DNA of 64,000 nucleotides from Rachicladosporium sp. CCFEE 5018 (GCA_002077045.2 KZ111148.1:962791-1026790); one strand, 5' to 3'. Positions 24,401-36,315 are shown, counted from the stretch's first letter. Notes: a model not told the origin generated them from the sequence alone. Numbers and translations: made by a program.

Positions 24401-25876
24401 GGTGGCGTGCGGCTTGTCTTTCTTCCTGCCCAAGCGATTAGGCCTGCTTTCATGCGAAACAGTGAGAGTGATCCGATCTTCGACAGGCATGCCTAGAGCA
24501 TCGGGAATGGCACGTCCCGCGTGTGAGGATGTGAGACGTCAGCCCACGGGTGGCGCTACAACGTTCAAAGTGGAGGGTAGGGATTCGTGCCGGCAGGTGG
24601 TCCTGCAGCCGTGGCCGATAATTCGTGGTTCTGGCGTCAGGGTATCGTAGTGCAGTCGTACAGCGCTGCCTCGGAATATACTTGAAAGCGGCGATCTGAT
24701 TTACTTGACCGCGATGTTTGGGGCGATCATGGGCATGCGGGCAGTCGATCCGGCGCACAGCATATTAGTGAGCGTTATCGAGCCACCAGATGTCGAATGA
24801 CTACAGCTGGAGCTGTCACTAGAGCAAACCTATGCTTCGACTAGTTAACGTGATGAACAACACAGGGTCGCATCAGCGCTCCCTCATCGGACAAGGATAC
24901 GCTACGCGGTATTCAATCAAAGCACTGTCCTGTTACATGCACCTGGCGCTGATCCTGTCGTGGAAGACTCAGCTAGCAGAAGAAAGCCCAAGACGTTGCG
25001 TGAACTACTCCAAAACCATCTCCAGTATTGCGACTGCAAGGATCCGGTCTTGGTACCGAAATACCGCTCGCTGTGCCGCTGTGGTGACTAATGGGGGGAT
25101 GGAGGGGGATCCTAGCGGGCACCTCGAGCGCAGATCGCAACCCGGCTAATTCCATCGCTCCAGTCGTTCCGAATGATGACAAGGCACGGATTGTGGGTCA
25201 AAGCTCGGCCGGTTACTCCTTCTACTAATTTACAATGATGACAGGGAGTTTGAGAAGCACTGACCTTTTTGCACATGCAAGCCTCAAACCTGGTGGCATG
25301 AACGTTCTGTCTAGACCGTTGTGTACATGATGGGCATTGTCGCACACGAGATAGTAACAAATATGTAACTGCCGAGATTTGTGCCCGCGTCGAGTGCAGG
25401 TGTCGTCCGTTTGACTTTGACAACCGCTCACTTTGAGTTTACGTTTGACATGCCCGTCCTGAGCTGTCAGCACTGAACCCTCGCACCGACATTCTTCCCG
25501 CTGTAGTGTCTGCGATAGGCCATTGTGCATGGTCGGGATGCAGGTTCGTTGACTTGCAGGTCCCGCGTTTCAAGTAAAGACAAGCAGTGGAATGCATGAG
25601 ATCCATGTGCGGCCGTACCTCGCATCTTTCTCGTCCATATCAGCGCATGCCGGGACAACTCAAATCACTGCTGCTAGGAATCCTTGATGATCAGCAGCAT
25701 GTGCATGCAGGGTCATGTACTGTTCATATAGGAGAGCCTTTCCCCTGGGTGGAATAGATTGGACAACGCCACTCGAGTAGACCTCACTTGAGTGCGAGAT
25801 CCTCAGTTGCTGATCAGCCGTGCTTCTCCTTGCTACCGGCACTCAAGCCTGTTCGTCGAAGTGCATTGCACAACAG
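21479..25876. repeat. Second copy of the 4398-bp block after gap 1
   Basis: Starts at the first base after the gap and matches 16981-21378 base for base apart from ten substitutions at 21606, 21676, 21841, 21966, 22100, 22142, 22171, 22246, 22405 and 22463. Beyond 25876 the sequence becomes unique, continuing past the point where the first copy hits the gap. This is as expected if the block is the same locus read from a second contig. Confidence 0.95.
21742..24148 (-). CDS. Zn2Cys6 transcription factor, second assembled copy
   Basis: Same gene structure as at 17244-19650, shifted by 4498. Three amino-acid changes separate the copies: Glu/Asp and Asn/Asp in the last exon (first copy/second copy, differences at 21841 and 21966) and Ala/Asp at 22463 in the penultimate exon. 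Three other exon changes are silent (22171, 22246, 22405) and two lie in the last intron (22100, 22142). All six cysteines and splice sites are kept. It should be treated as the same gene, or another allele of it, until the assembly is checked. Confidence 0.8.
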
Positions 25877-27870
25877 CTGCATTGCAGTGATGCTACAGAC
25901 TCGGATGGAATGCGAGCGCGCATACAAGACCTATTGCCCGATGCAGCACGTCCGGCACTAGCCAAAGCCTAGGAAGGTGTTGTGCTCGAACGTGATTATT
26001 CAAGCCGATGAAGTAGAGTTGCCCGTCTCTTTAGATTTCCTGAACAACTTCAAGTTGGTGCAGTACATTTGTGGTCCAGCTGCCTTACATATGCTGGCAA
26101 TAACTTGATCCATACACGTAAAGCCCAAGTGGCGCTCGTTTAGGTTTGCCTTGTTGCGGATGACTAGGAAGTGGCATGCACTTGCCACGCGAAAGACTGG
26201 CATTAGCTTCATGTCTGATTCGGCGCTTGCAAGACGGCAAATGGAATGCACAGCGTCCAGCCTTGAACGTTGATGTCCAAGCAGAGCAGTGGTCATGAAT
26301 CGAGTGGCGAGGCTTTCCTGGCCGGGAGGGTTGTGCGACTTTTGGACATCGATGCCGACAATCGTGCGCAGGTGCCTACCAGAAGTCGGCAAATTTGCAC
26401 GAGACTAATGCAGCAATGATAATCGGCGCCGGCACCCTAACGAGAGCATCTCATGGATACCATGCTTGTCAGCATTCGCAACGCCGTCGATAAAGTAACG
26501 CATCTCCCGGGCTGCTGTGGTCGCTCGTAGGTGTCGCTACACTAGCGCAGCACAGAATGCGATGCCAACACATTGGGTGTGTATTTGCAAGTACGACATA
26601 ACGCAAGCCACGTAGCAACCAGGTTGACTGCGAGAACCCGTGATATGGTCTACATGCGGTGAACAAGGAAGGGCTCGGGTCGCATACATCCCCGATGCTT
26701 GCGACATGATGCCACTTACAGTATATGCAGGCCTAGAATGGCTACAGAACACTCCTGGTCGAACAGCATCTAGAAATAACGCTACCTCACGGCGCAATGC
26801 TGGGCGAACACCGGCTACAACATGTTGCTGCCAAGCTTGACCTCGTTCGTTAATTCGTATAGACAAGGGTCGCACCTTGATGTATATCAGAATAGCGCAT
26901 CTTCAGAATCTTACTGCCTTGCCTGGACCAAGCAGGCCCATAATCCTTGCATTGCAACGATACAGGCCCGCTCGACGATGACCTTACTTGTTGACCATGA
27001 GAAGTCCCGCCAGAGACCGACCTCGTGCACGATCGCAACATTGATTCCACTGAAGTATACAATCACGAAGCTGATACCTGCACATCACCCGAACACGATG
27101 GGGTTCCAGCGCTGATTTACTCCCGTTCACGGCTGGACGAGTCAGTCATTACCAGCGTCGTCTACACACCATTACGGACTTGTCATTGGACCTCACCATG
27201 ACGAACTCCCACTCCGGTTCCAAGTCCAAAACAGGCATGTTGCTTGGTCCACATTGCAGCCACTGCTTGAGCCAAGCCTTCAAATCCGGCAGGTCCCCGA
27301 GCTGACAATGTCTCAGATATCCCCTGGCCTAGCGGGGTCGCGACTCTAGTCTGCCAGCTCAGCTACAAGTACGCCGGGAAAGAGGTCCACATGCGATACC
27401 TCGTGGTTCTAGGGAGCATCAGGAATGATGGCCGTTAGCTGTCAGATGCGGAAGGATCAGGGAGCCAGCCATGGTTGCACGCGGAGCGTTCCGGGAGTGG
27501 AGAGGCAGGGGCAATTATCAACTACCGGTGTTGCTACTGTGGAGGCACTGCTCCGCGACGGCAGTTGCGCGCTCTGAAGTAGTGCCTTTTCCTGCGCTTC
27601 CGGACGTGGGATTGAGTCCATGTCCGGTGTCGTTCGTAGGCGGTCACTCTGGACTACACTCGTCCGATATGCAATGCTCCCACATACGCCCACACGGAAG
27701 TTGGTGACTTTGACCCTTGTTCGCCGGACGAAACTCGATATGCCCTCGGTATACAGGGAGCACAACGGCGCAGGGATTTAAATTCATCACACAGGTGAGA
27801 CGTGGATGAAGACCAGGCTGGCTTGAGCAGTGTCGTGCTATATGTGCCCTCGAAGACGATATACTGTTCT
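25877..27870. other. Gene-poor stretch right of the first overlap
   Basis: Two kilobases without a gene I can support. The best frame is 26000-26392 on the minus strand (130 codons); its C-terminal half reads coding-like (for example FRVASACHFLVIRNKANLNE), but no family, start context or partner exon is recognisable. It could be a relic. No transposon ends or tandem arrays were seen. Confidence 0.4.
26000..26392 (-). CDS. Doubtful ORF, possible gene relic
   Basis: Frame of 130 codons with a coding-like second half and a Lys/Ser-rich end (LFRKSKETGNSTSSA). There is no signal peptide, membrane segment or motif that I recognise, and I found no phase-matched neighbouring exon. It may be the last exon of a degraded gene or chance. 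Confidence 0.2.
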   Translation of the reverse strand: MPTSGRHLRTIVGIDVQKSHNPPGQESLATRFMTTALLGHQRSRLDAVHSICRLASAESDMKLMPVFRVASACHFLVIRNKANLNERHLGFTCMDQVIASICKAAGPQMYCTNLKLFRKSKETGNSTSSA

Positions 27871-29749
27871 TCACGACTTGACCCTCTCATACTCCACCCT
27901 CCTCGCCAACCAGCATCCAACAGTCACACCCTCAACATCACCCTTTCCACTCTCTCCACCCTTCCGCTTGAAGACCACAGACCAATCGCCCGGTGGTGTC
28001 GAGTCCAACCCTCTCGGATTACCCAGCAGCCAGACGTCACCACCAACGTACTTCATCAACCATATCGGACCCTCGCCCAAGTACCCTGTGAAAGACCCAT
28101 ACAACGTCCCCTTCTCGCCCGTGACAATGAAAGTGCTGTCCGACTCGGCGCAGTAATAGCTGCCGGCGTAGTCCGCTGATGGCACCGAGGCGATGTCTTC
28201 GTCGGATGGCTTCGGCAGGCGCTTTGCATGGAGTGTGCGATTCTCCTCCGGGCGAGAGTTATGCAGCGTGTCTCCCTCTAGAGTCAGTATCGACTTTTCC
28301 TCCGTAGCTGTGTGAGCGTCTTTCATGATGTAGACTTCAGCCGATGTACCGGGTCCGTAGCGAACAGACAGCGTGCCGGGTTTGGTGACTTCTGGACCTT
28401 CGGAGACGGAGACGACGAGTTGCGTGTCAGGATCGAGGTAATCGCCTTTCCATTCCGGGCCAGCGGCTGGTGGCGAGGACTCGGGTTCGTTGAAGGAGAG
28501 CACACCCTTGAGAAGGTGTTCTGCTACTGCTCCTGGAGCGACTTCCGAGTTCAGCAAGACCACCACACTGATCCGTTCCTCGGGGATGTTCACTCTAGCG
28601 TGTCGGAATCCGCGCAGGGCACCTCCGTGGCCGACACCCTCCACTCCGGCAACTTCCATACGAGCAAGACCGTATCCATAAGATGCAGGCGTACCATCGT
28701 GGTACGTCTGAGGCGCGGAGTTGTGGGCGTAGACACTCTTCGGATCCTGCAGACTGGCGTCGAGATACGCCTCGTATGCAATCATGTCTTCAAGCGAGGC
28801 GGCTATGCCTGCATCACCAGCCCATTCGATGCGATTCGTGGCTGCGAAATAGCCTGTCTTCTCGTTGCCCTCGTAGCCTACGATCGGGAGTGGCAGGCCG
28901 ACTGTATTCGGGTTCAGAGAGGCACTAGACATCTTTGCGGGAACGAAGACACGCTCTGCCAGGATCTGACTGAGTGACATGCCCGAAGTCTCCTCAAGAA
29001 TCCTTCCCAGAACGTGAAAGTTCACGTTCGAGTACGAGTACTCAGTGCCAGGCTCAAAGTGGAACGACTTGATCCGCTGAAGTGCTTTGGGAGCATCGTG
29101 GAGCAGCGAGAACGGGCCATCAGGGTGAGAACCCCATAACGTTGTCCTGGTCTGCGTGTCAGCAACCGAAACAAGACTCGTGCCAAAACACGAATCGCTC
29201 TCCAGTATCAAGCTTCTCGACATGAATTCCGAATATGAAATTGCATGCTTAGCTTGACAGTCGTGAAGAAGGCCTTTTCCAGCCTGGTAACGCCGTGGGA
29301 GCTGATGTCGCGATAGAGAGCAATAAAAAGAAGTAGTCAACTCACATTGCCCAATAATCCCTAATCCCACTCTGCATATGACACAGATGCCTGACCTTCA
29401 AGCCCTTGCCCTCCAGCCCAGGCACCAACTTCGCCAGCTCCGCCTCCATCAGCTCCTCCGCCCCTTTCCCAGTCGCCTTCATGCTCTCTGTCGGCTCTCT
29501 AAGCAGACTGACGTAAGCTAGACAGACCATCTGCTTCGAGATTGAGCAGATAGGGAATTGCGTGGTAGTCGTCATGGGAATCCGGCGCTCGAGGTTGGCG
29601 TAGCCCCAGGCGCGGGAGCCGAGGCGTTTACCATTTTGCAGAACGGCTGCGCAGCCACCGGTACCACGGCGGACATGGGGCAAAGATGAGAGTATGGCTT
29701 CGATGTTGGGGGATGAGTCCTTAGGTCGGTGGGGAAGTTCGGTAGTCAT
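27871..29749 (-). CDS. Serine beta-lactamase-fold hydrolase (D-aminopeptidase/esterase type)
   Basis: Penicillin-binding/beta-lactamase-fold serine hydrolase. The first exon, 29346-29749, holds the nucleophile motif SISK (SxxK, Ser69 to Lys72) in FPICSISKQMVC and ends at GIRDYWA. After an intron of about 133 nt (29213-29345), the second exon, 27871-29212, holds YSN in the stretch YSYSNVNFHVLG and the third motif HGG in GHGGALRG. All three catalytic motifs are intact, and HGG is the variant known from bacterial D-aminopeptidases. Behind the catalytic domain lies a C-terminal beta-rich region (about 200 residues), also like the D-aminopeptidase architecture. The model gives about 581 aa with no obvious signal peptide, so it is probably intracellular. 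The substrate is unknown. The acceptor position is uncertain; a second small intron is possible. Confidence 0.82.
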
Positions 29750-30230
29750 GCTTGCCGAATAACACAGAAGGACAAGCTGACCTGAATGGGATGGTAGGCA
29801 GGATCGTCTTTTACTCTAGAAGTCCAGAATGTAGGGTTGGACAAGAGCCGTAGTGACTACAGCGCGCAAAAGGATTTGGGAAAGCTGGAGCTGGAGAAAG
29901 GTTCTTGACTCGATGCGGAAGGTACTTACGTTCACTGAAGGCAAAGTCAGAGATCACGAGGCGATGGCGGGCGTAAATGTCGAATGTCCAGAACAAGCCA
30001 CCTTCCCATGCCTGGGTCTGGTGTGCGATACCTGGGGCGCATCTACAGTACTACAATCGCCCGGAAAGAAAGGTCGCTTCGTGGAACATAGAGGGTGGGA
30101 GGCGAGACGCGCTTAGTCAAATTTAGACTTTCTGCCTGAGTCAGAACGCGGCCGCATATTGATTATCGACGGCGAAATTCATCCAACGGCCGCATACTCT
30201 CGCCACACCACCAAGAACACACACATCATC
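29750..30230. other. Divergent promoter region
   Basis: About 480 bases between the divergently transcribed hydrolase and eIF3g genes. No coding content is supported. It probably serves as a promoter for both. Confidence 0.4.
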
Positions 30231-31167
30231 ATGGCTACCGCCGTCCAAAATACCCCCGGCCGCACCGACTGGGCCGAAGATGGCGAACCCGAGCTCGCCT
30301 CCGTCCTCCCCGAACCCGTAACGACGAAGAACAAAGATGGCACGGAAACAGTAGTATCCTACTACCTCAACGAAGCCGGCAAAAAAGTCAAGCGCACCCA
30401 GCGTATCCGTCGCACAGTAGTCAAAAAGCGCGAGAACCCCCGCGTCGCAGAACGCCGACAATGGGCCAAAATGGGTCCCGAGGCCAACAAACCCGCCGGC
30501 CCAGGCGACACCACAACCCTCGGCGAGAACATCATCTTTCGACCTCAAGTCGGGTTCAAAGCCGGCGGAGTACAGGAGAAGGCGCCGGAAGAGGAGAAGA
30601 AGAACGATGCGTTGAAGAAGATGCAGATCAAGTGTCGGATTTGCAGTGGGGATCATTTCACTACGAAGTGTCCGTTCAAGGATAGTATGGCTGCGCCTGA
30701 GGAGGGGACTGGGGAGGGTGCTGGGGGTGAGGGCGGAGGGGACGGGATTGACGCTGCGGGTGGGCTTGGGAGCACGACTGGGGCTTATGTGCCTATTCAT
30801 CTGAGGAACGGGAGGAAGGGTGAGGGCGAGAGGATGGGTGGGAAGTTTGAGAGGGATGATTTGGCGACGTTGCGGGTTACGAATGTGAGTACTGACGTTG
30901 AAGACACTGTATGTGCAAGTACTGACTATCACACAGGTCTCCGAACTCGCCGAAGAGCAAGATCTGCGCGATATGTTCGAGCGCCATGGACGCGTTACCA
31001 GGGTGTTCTTGGCCAAGGACCGCGAGACCGGCAGGGCGAAGGGCTTTGCATTCGTCTCATATGCAGACCGTGCGGACGCCGCGAGGGCATGCGAGAGGAT
31101 GGACGGGTATGGCTTCGGACATTTGATCTTACGGGTCGAGTTCGCGAAGAAGGCGGATGGCAAATAG
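30231..31167 (+). CDS. TIF35: Translation initiation factor eIF3 subunit g
   Basis: Subunit g of the eIF3 complex, which supports scanning and reinitiation by 40S ribosomes in the cytosol. Exons 30231-30884 and 30937-31167 (52-nt intron, GTGAGT donor, CTGAC branch) give 294 aa. The N-terminus carries the typical WAED and basic stretch (IRRTVVKKRENPRVAERRQW). A zinc knuckle has Cys135, Cys138, His142 and Cys147 in CRICSGDHFTTKC. The Gly/Glu-rich middle ends in YVPIHLR, and a C-terminal RRM (about 213-292) shows LRVTNVSE as RNP2 and GFAFVSY as RNP1. The intron sits within the RRM, right after RNP2 begins. Length and domain order are normal for the family. Confidence 0.93.
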
Positions 31168-31987
31168 AGAAGAACCTGCATGCTTTGACGTATACAACGG
31201 CATGCACGATCTATGATCGTGTCTGGGCTTCAACTTCACTTTCCTCACGGTTGAACAACGCTTCTCCCTCTGGTTCAGGTGCTCCTCCCGTGATTTCTGT
31301 GGGTTTAGCCTTCCCGCCGGAAGATCGCTACAGTCATTCAACGTCGACTGCTCCTCCTTTACGACTTCCCTATAGCCATCTCAACCCACGACCTCACTGT
31401 CAATATCAGTGACATGTGGGAAATCTTGGCACAGCAAACACGGGCACGGCTCGGGACAGACGGGAGATTGTGTCCAAGGTTCGCGGCGAAGCAACCGGAC
31501 TCAACTTCCGACGCTTGCGAAGCCATTGGAAGACCATGTGGGCTCGTTGGCGATCCGGAGAAGCTCGCCATCAACAATCAACATCACTTCAGGCCAGGCA
31601 AACGGATGATAGAAGTGCAGGTCGCATGCCAGTACAGGTCGTCAAGTCCAAGTTGAGTCGATCATGCAAGTAGCCGGTGTGCGACAGCAGATCCTGGGCG
31701 GTCGCTCAATAAAACGGAAGGCTGGGTGCACGCCCGACCCTTCTCCTCCGCCGTAGACTAGATATCCATCACCGCCCAATTCTCTGTACACTAGTCCAGC
31801 CATTGGCCTATACATCGCTTGCCCTCCACATCACTCTCAGCGCATCATTTCCACGATAATCTGATCTCATCAACCTCCCGCACGCGCCAACCACCAGCCT
31901 TACGGCGCCAACTCTAAATCTAGTATATACCAAGAAACACCCACCACCAGCCTCCTCCGCTCGCTTCCCTCAAGCTCAGCTCGAGCA
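31168..31987. other. Intergenic region with pyrimidine-rich leader
   Basis: 820 bases between two plus-strand genes. The last 150 bases before 31988 are rich in C and T, typical of a fungal core promoter and 5' leader. No gene is supported in the rest. Confidence 0.4.
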
Positions 31988-33168
31988 ATGTTCTTCAAAC
32001 GCCTCTCCCGCTCGCGCTCCAACTCCCAGTCTTACGTCGATAACGACTACAACAACAATAACCCTCGCTCGCCGCACGACTCGAAGACAAACTCGCAGTC
32101 CTACGACCACGCGGACAAGTACTCGCCTACTGACGCCCAGCAACCTGTAAGCAGAGACGGTAGCGACAAGTTCGGCCAGCCAACGACCGGTAGCATTGAC
32201 AAGGAGACGTCCGGCGGGATGTACGCACGACACTCGCAACCGCAGGAAGTGGGCAAGTATGCTTCACCTCCCGCGAGCGCCGGGCTCGGTCCAGGCAGGG
32301 GCATGAGTAACGGCGGGAATGGTGGAGGTTATGGCGACTACGATAGAGCTGCGCCTGCGACGACGTCAAAGGGCGAAGCGCCGCCGGACATTCTGATGCA
32401 GGCGTTCAACATGGCGTTGAAGCCGCATACGGACAAGGTTGAGACGCTGGAGGCGGAGATTGCGGATTTGAGGGCGTATATTGATCAGTTGGAGGGGCAG
32501 AGGGGCGAGATACATGCTTGGATTGATAAGAGGGGATTGAGACCTGGTGAGTGCTGCGTTTGTTTGCGAAGCGCAAGGTGGGCGCGGTGAAAGACTGACT
32601 GACAAGCATCGTAGATGTGCCTCCTAGCATTGCGCAAACGATGGACAACGCTTCGCACTCCACATCGCCAACACACGCCGCCAGCACACTCAACGCACAA
32701 CTAGACCGCAAGATCACGATCGTGAATTTCGATCTCCACCGGCTGCAAGACGACCTCAACGACTCTCTCCCGACACCCTCATTCAGCGCATGCATGCTTA
32801 AGTTCCTCCCCGACATCACACGCCTATCATCACTTCCCTCCGGCCCTCGCTACGCCTTCGACCTCCTCCTCAAGCTCGGCGGCAACCTGAACAGCCACGG
32901 CGGGCTAGAAGCAGGCGATCAAGAGGACATCGCAGAGCGAACTGCTTTCTACGCGAGACTAGACGGTGCTATGGAGGGCGTTGTGCAAGGGCGCTTCCGG
33001 GAGGAGGGCGATAGTTGGGGCGTGCAAAGGGAGATCAAGAGGATCGAAAAGACTGGAGCGTATCTGAGGAACTGGGGTGTTGAGCCTTACTTCCCTCGGA
33101 CGCTGTCGGTGATGAGGGAAGTTGGCGGCGGTGGAGGGCATGCGGGAAGTGGAGCAGAGTACCAGTAG
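31988..33168 (+). CDS. Conserved fungal coiled-coil protein, unknown function
   Basis: Exons 31988-32546 and 32615-33168 (68-nt intron, GTGAGT donor, CTGAC branch) give 370 aa. The N-terminal 130 residues are Ser/Asn/Tyr-rich and probably disordered. They are followed by a helical, coiled-coil-like segment (VETLEAEIADLRAYIDQLEG) and a conserved core (RKITIVNFDLHRLQDDLN, then RYAFDLLLKLGGNLNSHGGL). I recall similar uncharacterised proteins in other ascomycetes, but no function. The frame ends with TAG at 33166-33168, yet the same frame stays open for a further 112 codons to 33504. The true C-terminus is therefore uncertain (see the next entry and the findings). Confidence 0.75.
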
Positions 33169-33504
33169 GGTGGTGCTGGGGAGAGCACTGCACAGGCGCT
33201 GCAGAGGGCTGTGAGTGCCGCTGCCGAGACCAGGAGGAGGCCTGAGTCGCAACGTTCGCAGCGGTCTTCGCAGAGGGTCAGGTTTCAAGGCCCTGAGGAG
33301 AGCGCGGCTCAGGGTTTGGTCAGGGATCGCATTGCGGAGGTGGTGCAGCCTGTGCTCACTTGGGGCGCTCCGGCTGCTTCAAAGCTCCTTCGCTCTGGCA
33401 TGGATCGCGTTGATCGATCGACTGGTAAATCGGCTATGTACACTTTGGACATTACTGGAGTACACGGGAGCGAAAGGATTACGACTTGGGAGCGTTCGCT
33501 GTAG
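33169..33504 (+). other. In-frame continuation after the TAG stop
   Basis: After the TAG at 33166-33168 the frame of the upstream gene remains open for 111 sense codons and ends at TAG 33502-33504. The translation is mixed and coding-like rather than low complexity (for example VRDRIAEVVQPVLTWGAPA and SAMYTLDITGVHGSE). Introns whose length is a multiple of three could remove the stop, for example 33121-33195 (75 nt) or 33165-33233 (69 nt), but neither has strong splice signals. Readthrough, a nonsense allele or chance are the alternatives. Confidence 0.35.
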
Positions 33505-33874
33505 ATGCATAGCTTAGGTACATGTAGACATACGAAATAACATAATTCACCCAATCTCCTCTTCCACTGTCTTATAATTCCGAGCATCCCATGATGTACT
33601 CGTATTGCTATCATTCGGGTGCTATCGGGGAAAGACAGCCCGAACAAATTACCGCAGCGCTACTGCACTTCGACGTAGTTGCTCTGTTCCTTCAGACGCG
33701 GTCATCTCTTGTCATCTGCAGCAAAGTGCCTCAGTTGTCCGACTACAAGCCATTGATCTTCGCAACGGAACTTATCGACGCCCAATCAATGTGCTGAATA
33801 CCACTACCCATCGTACGCAGCGAGACGAATCCTCATGCAATCGCCCGCACGCCGACCTCTAGGGAGTAACGAGT
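33505..33874. other. Intergenic region
   Basis: About 370 bases between two plus-strand genes. It presumably holds the 3' end of one and the promoter of the next. Nothing else is visible. Confidence 0.35.
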
Positions 33875-34912
33875 ATGGGTGCCGCAGCCGACGTGCCGGC
33901 GGCCAGTGTTGGAGACATTAGACCAGGAAATGCACCGAAGATAACACCAAAAGAAAACAAGAACAATGCTGCCACAAGCTTTCCTGCCAAAGGTGCCGCT
34001 ATGGTCGATACTTCGAAAGGATCGGCATTGGACATCAAGCTGCCCAAGCCGAAGCTACCGGGCGTGAAGACTGACGGCTGGAATACTGCGAATCTTGGAA
34101 AGAGACTAGGCGTCGATGCCTTGAGTGCTGCGACGGCAGGAGGTCTGGTTGCGCCGCTGATCTGCATGATTGACAAGTCCGTCGACTTCCCAATCCTATG
34201 TCACCTCACCCAATCCCACTAACGCATACCCGACAGAGGCATAATCGAAAACGCCTCCGGCAAACGCAGCATCTCCGCCTCTCTCCTCGCCTCCGCCACA
34301 ACCCTCTTCACACGGCCCCACCGTTTCCTCACTTCGAAGCCTTTCCTCTTGATCTTCGCAGTCTACACCGGCACCTACCTCACAGCCAACACACTGGACA
34401 CAACGCTCTCCACAGTTCGCAAGAAGGACGCTGCGACAGCTACGTCTGGCGCACCGAAGTTCTTCGCTACGAGTGCTGCCAACATGAGTCTGAGTCTGTA
34501 CAAAGACAGCCAGTTCACGAAGATGTTCGGCACCGTGAGCGCACGACCAGTCCCACCAGTGACCTACGCCTTATTCGCCGTCCGTGACAGTCTCACGATC
34601 TTCGCGAGCTTCAATCTGCCTACCGTGATATCGCCGCGGTTAGCTGAGGTGCTGCCCGCTGCGATCCCGGCTGCCAGCACGGCGCAGTTTCTGGCGCCGG
34701 CTGCGATCCAGCTGTTGAGCACGCCGTTCCATCTGCTGGGGCTGGATTTCTATAATCGGAATGGCGATACTAAGATGGGTGAGCGTTTTTCGAAAGTCAG
34801 GCAGGACTGGGGGATGAGTAGTTTGGCGAGGATGTGTAGGATTGTGCCTGCTTTTGGGGTTGGAGGGGTTGTTAATGGGGGGATGAGGAGGAGGGGGATG
34901 CAGGGGCTGTAG
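33875..34912 (+). CDS. Conserved fungal membrane protein, mitochondrial-type
   Basis: Exons 33875-34176 and 34237-34912 (60-nt intron with a CACTAAC branch point) give 325 aa. After a Lys/Pro/Ala-rich N-terminal 70 residues, the sequence shows several hydrophobic segments separated by polar loops: SAATAGGLVAPLICMIDKGI, FLLIFAVYTGTYLTANTLDT, TYALFAVRDSLTIFASFNLP and QLLSTPFHLLGLDFYNRNG. This layout resembles a conserved ascomycete family that I know as uncharacterised, with carrier-like segments and a presumed mitochondrial inner-membrane location. The location is inference. The ATG at 33875 gives the only consistent start. Confidence 0.75.
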
Positions 34913-35336
34913 TCGAGGATGGGGATCATTCACTGAGGAACAGAAAAGAGGAGGGAGGGGCTTGGGACGCGCTATCTGTGCTGTTCACGGCTTCCGACTC
35001 TCCTGGTTGGACTGCGTTTGAGGGTTTACTGGTACGAGGGTACTGATAGAAGCATACATGTAGACGATAGATCGTGTGCGACCATAGACATGGACCGTCG
35101 GATACGAGCTGCATTTTGTCGTTCATGACATTAAGATTTCGCGTCCGAGTAACAGGATAATATTCTCGTGTGTCATCATCGCGCTGTACCAATGCCACGG
35201 ACTCAAGACGCTTTCATGCTGCCAAGCGCGCTTGCCCTGAGGTCAGATCTCACTCCACCACGTTGGCTTCGATGGTCAAGACCACGTGCCTCTTGTTCCC
35301 TTTGTACATTATTGCGTATACTAGCACTGGGTCAAG
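34913..35336. other. Intergenic region
   Basis: About 420 bases between two plus-strand genes, without supported coding content. It probably holds the terminator of one gene and the promoter of the next. Confidence 0.35.
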
Positions 35337-36315
35337 ATGTTGGACCGCCTTACGCTCCTTATGCGCCTGCTCTTCGCCTTCTACACATGTCTTGCGACCG
35401 CACACGCAGCCGTCCAAGAGCCTCTAGTACCACAAGCCTATAAAGTGGGAGACAAAGTACCGGTCACATGTCTGAACCGGACGGTGTACAACGCCCAATC
35501 TCTTCCTCGACTGCCTAGCGCTCCTTACTGACTTCATCCACAGTGAGACAGGCGAACACATAACCGACCTGGAAGGCCACCTCTCCTACATCCCCTTCTG
35601 GACCTGCGCCGAAACCCAGCGCCCGCTTGAACTCCTCTTCGGCATCGACACAGAGCAAAACTGCACCATAGACTTCGTCTCAGACCCCTTCTTCCACCTC
35701 CTCGAATTCTACGTCCACAACGACGCGCCCTTGACGTGCCGCATCCCCTCCCGCCCCCTGCCTCCTTCAGCGCTGAAAGACGAGTTCGAGAAAGGCGTCA
35801 CGGATACGACGGAGGGGCAGGGCAGTCTGAGTGAAGTGTACACGCCGCTTGTGGTTGCGCTGGCAGGGACGCTGCAGTTGAGCCATTTGCATGTGAGCGC
35901 CGGGATGAATGTGCTTGTGCATGCTGCGCCGAGGAGTGTGGCGCCGGGGACTATTGCGGCGGCGACTGCGTATTCGATTTCGAGGGACCCGCCTACCAGG
36001 ATCGTGATTGGGGATCCTTTGCCGTTGAGGTTTAGTGTGAGGTGGTATCCTAATACTAGTCTGCCGAGTGGGTGGACTGGCGTTGGAGGGCATTTGACTT
36101 TTAGTACGGTTGTGTATTGTGGGCTGAGTGCGCTTGCTAGTGCGGCGATTTGTGTGGCGTATTTTAGGGGCGTGGAGCTGCCGAGACGGCTGAAGAGTCA
36201 TGGGAAGGATCGTCTGGGTGGGATGGAGAGAGGTGGGAGTGGATTGGGAGGGTACGGGCTCAATGGGGGATCCGTGAATGGAGGGTTTGGGTATGGACCG
36301 GGTAAAAGAGACTGA
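35337..36315 (+). CDS. Type I secretory-pathway membrane protein, unknown
   Basis: Exons 35337-35485 and 35544-36315 (58-nt intron, CTGAC branch) give 306 aa. It has an N-terminal signal peptide (LTLLMRLLFAFYTCLATAHA). The lumenal part has conserved cysteines and glycosylation-like sites (CLNRT, WTCAET, NCTIDF, APLTCRI). One membrane helix lies near the end (about residues 236-256, VVYCGLSALASAAICVAYF), followed by a short basic and Gly-rich cytosolic tail ending GPGKRD. It is probably an ER or Golgi protein. No functional domain is recognised. The second overlap block begins inside its last helix at 36145, so only the last 57 codons are repeated at 47153-47323. Confidence 0.75.

Noticed and set aside
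28312..28977. 221-codon plus-strand frame
   Set aside because: It is antisense to the beta-lactamase-fold gene with complete catalytic motifs; no independent support.
30141..31181. 346-codon antisense frame over eIF3g
   Set aside because: It is a shadow of a clear eIF3g gene with intact zinc knuckle and RRM; the antisense translation has no domain.
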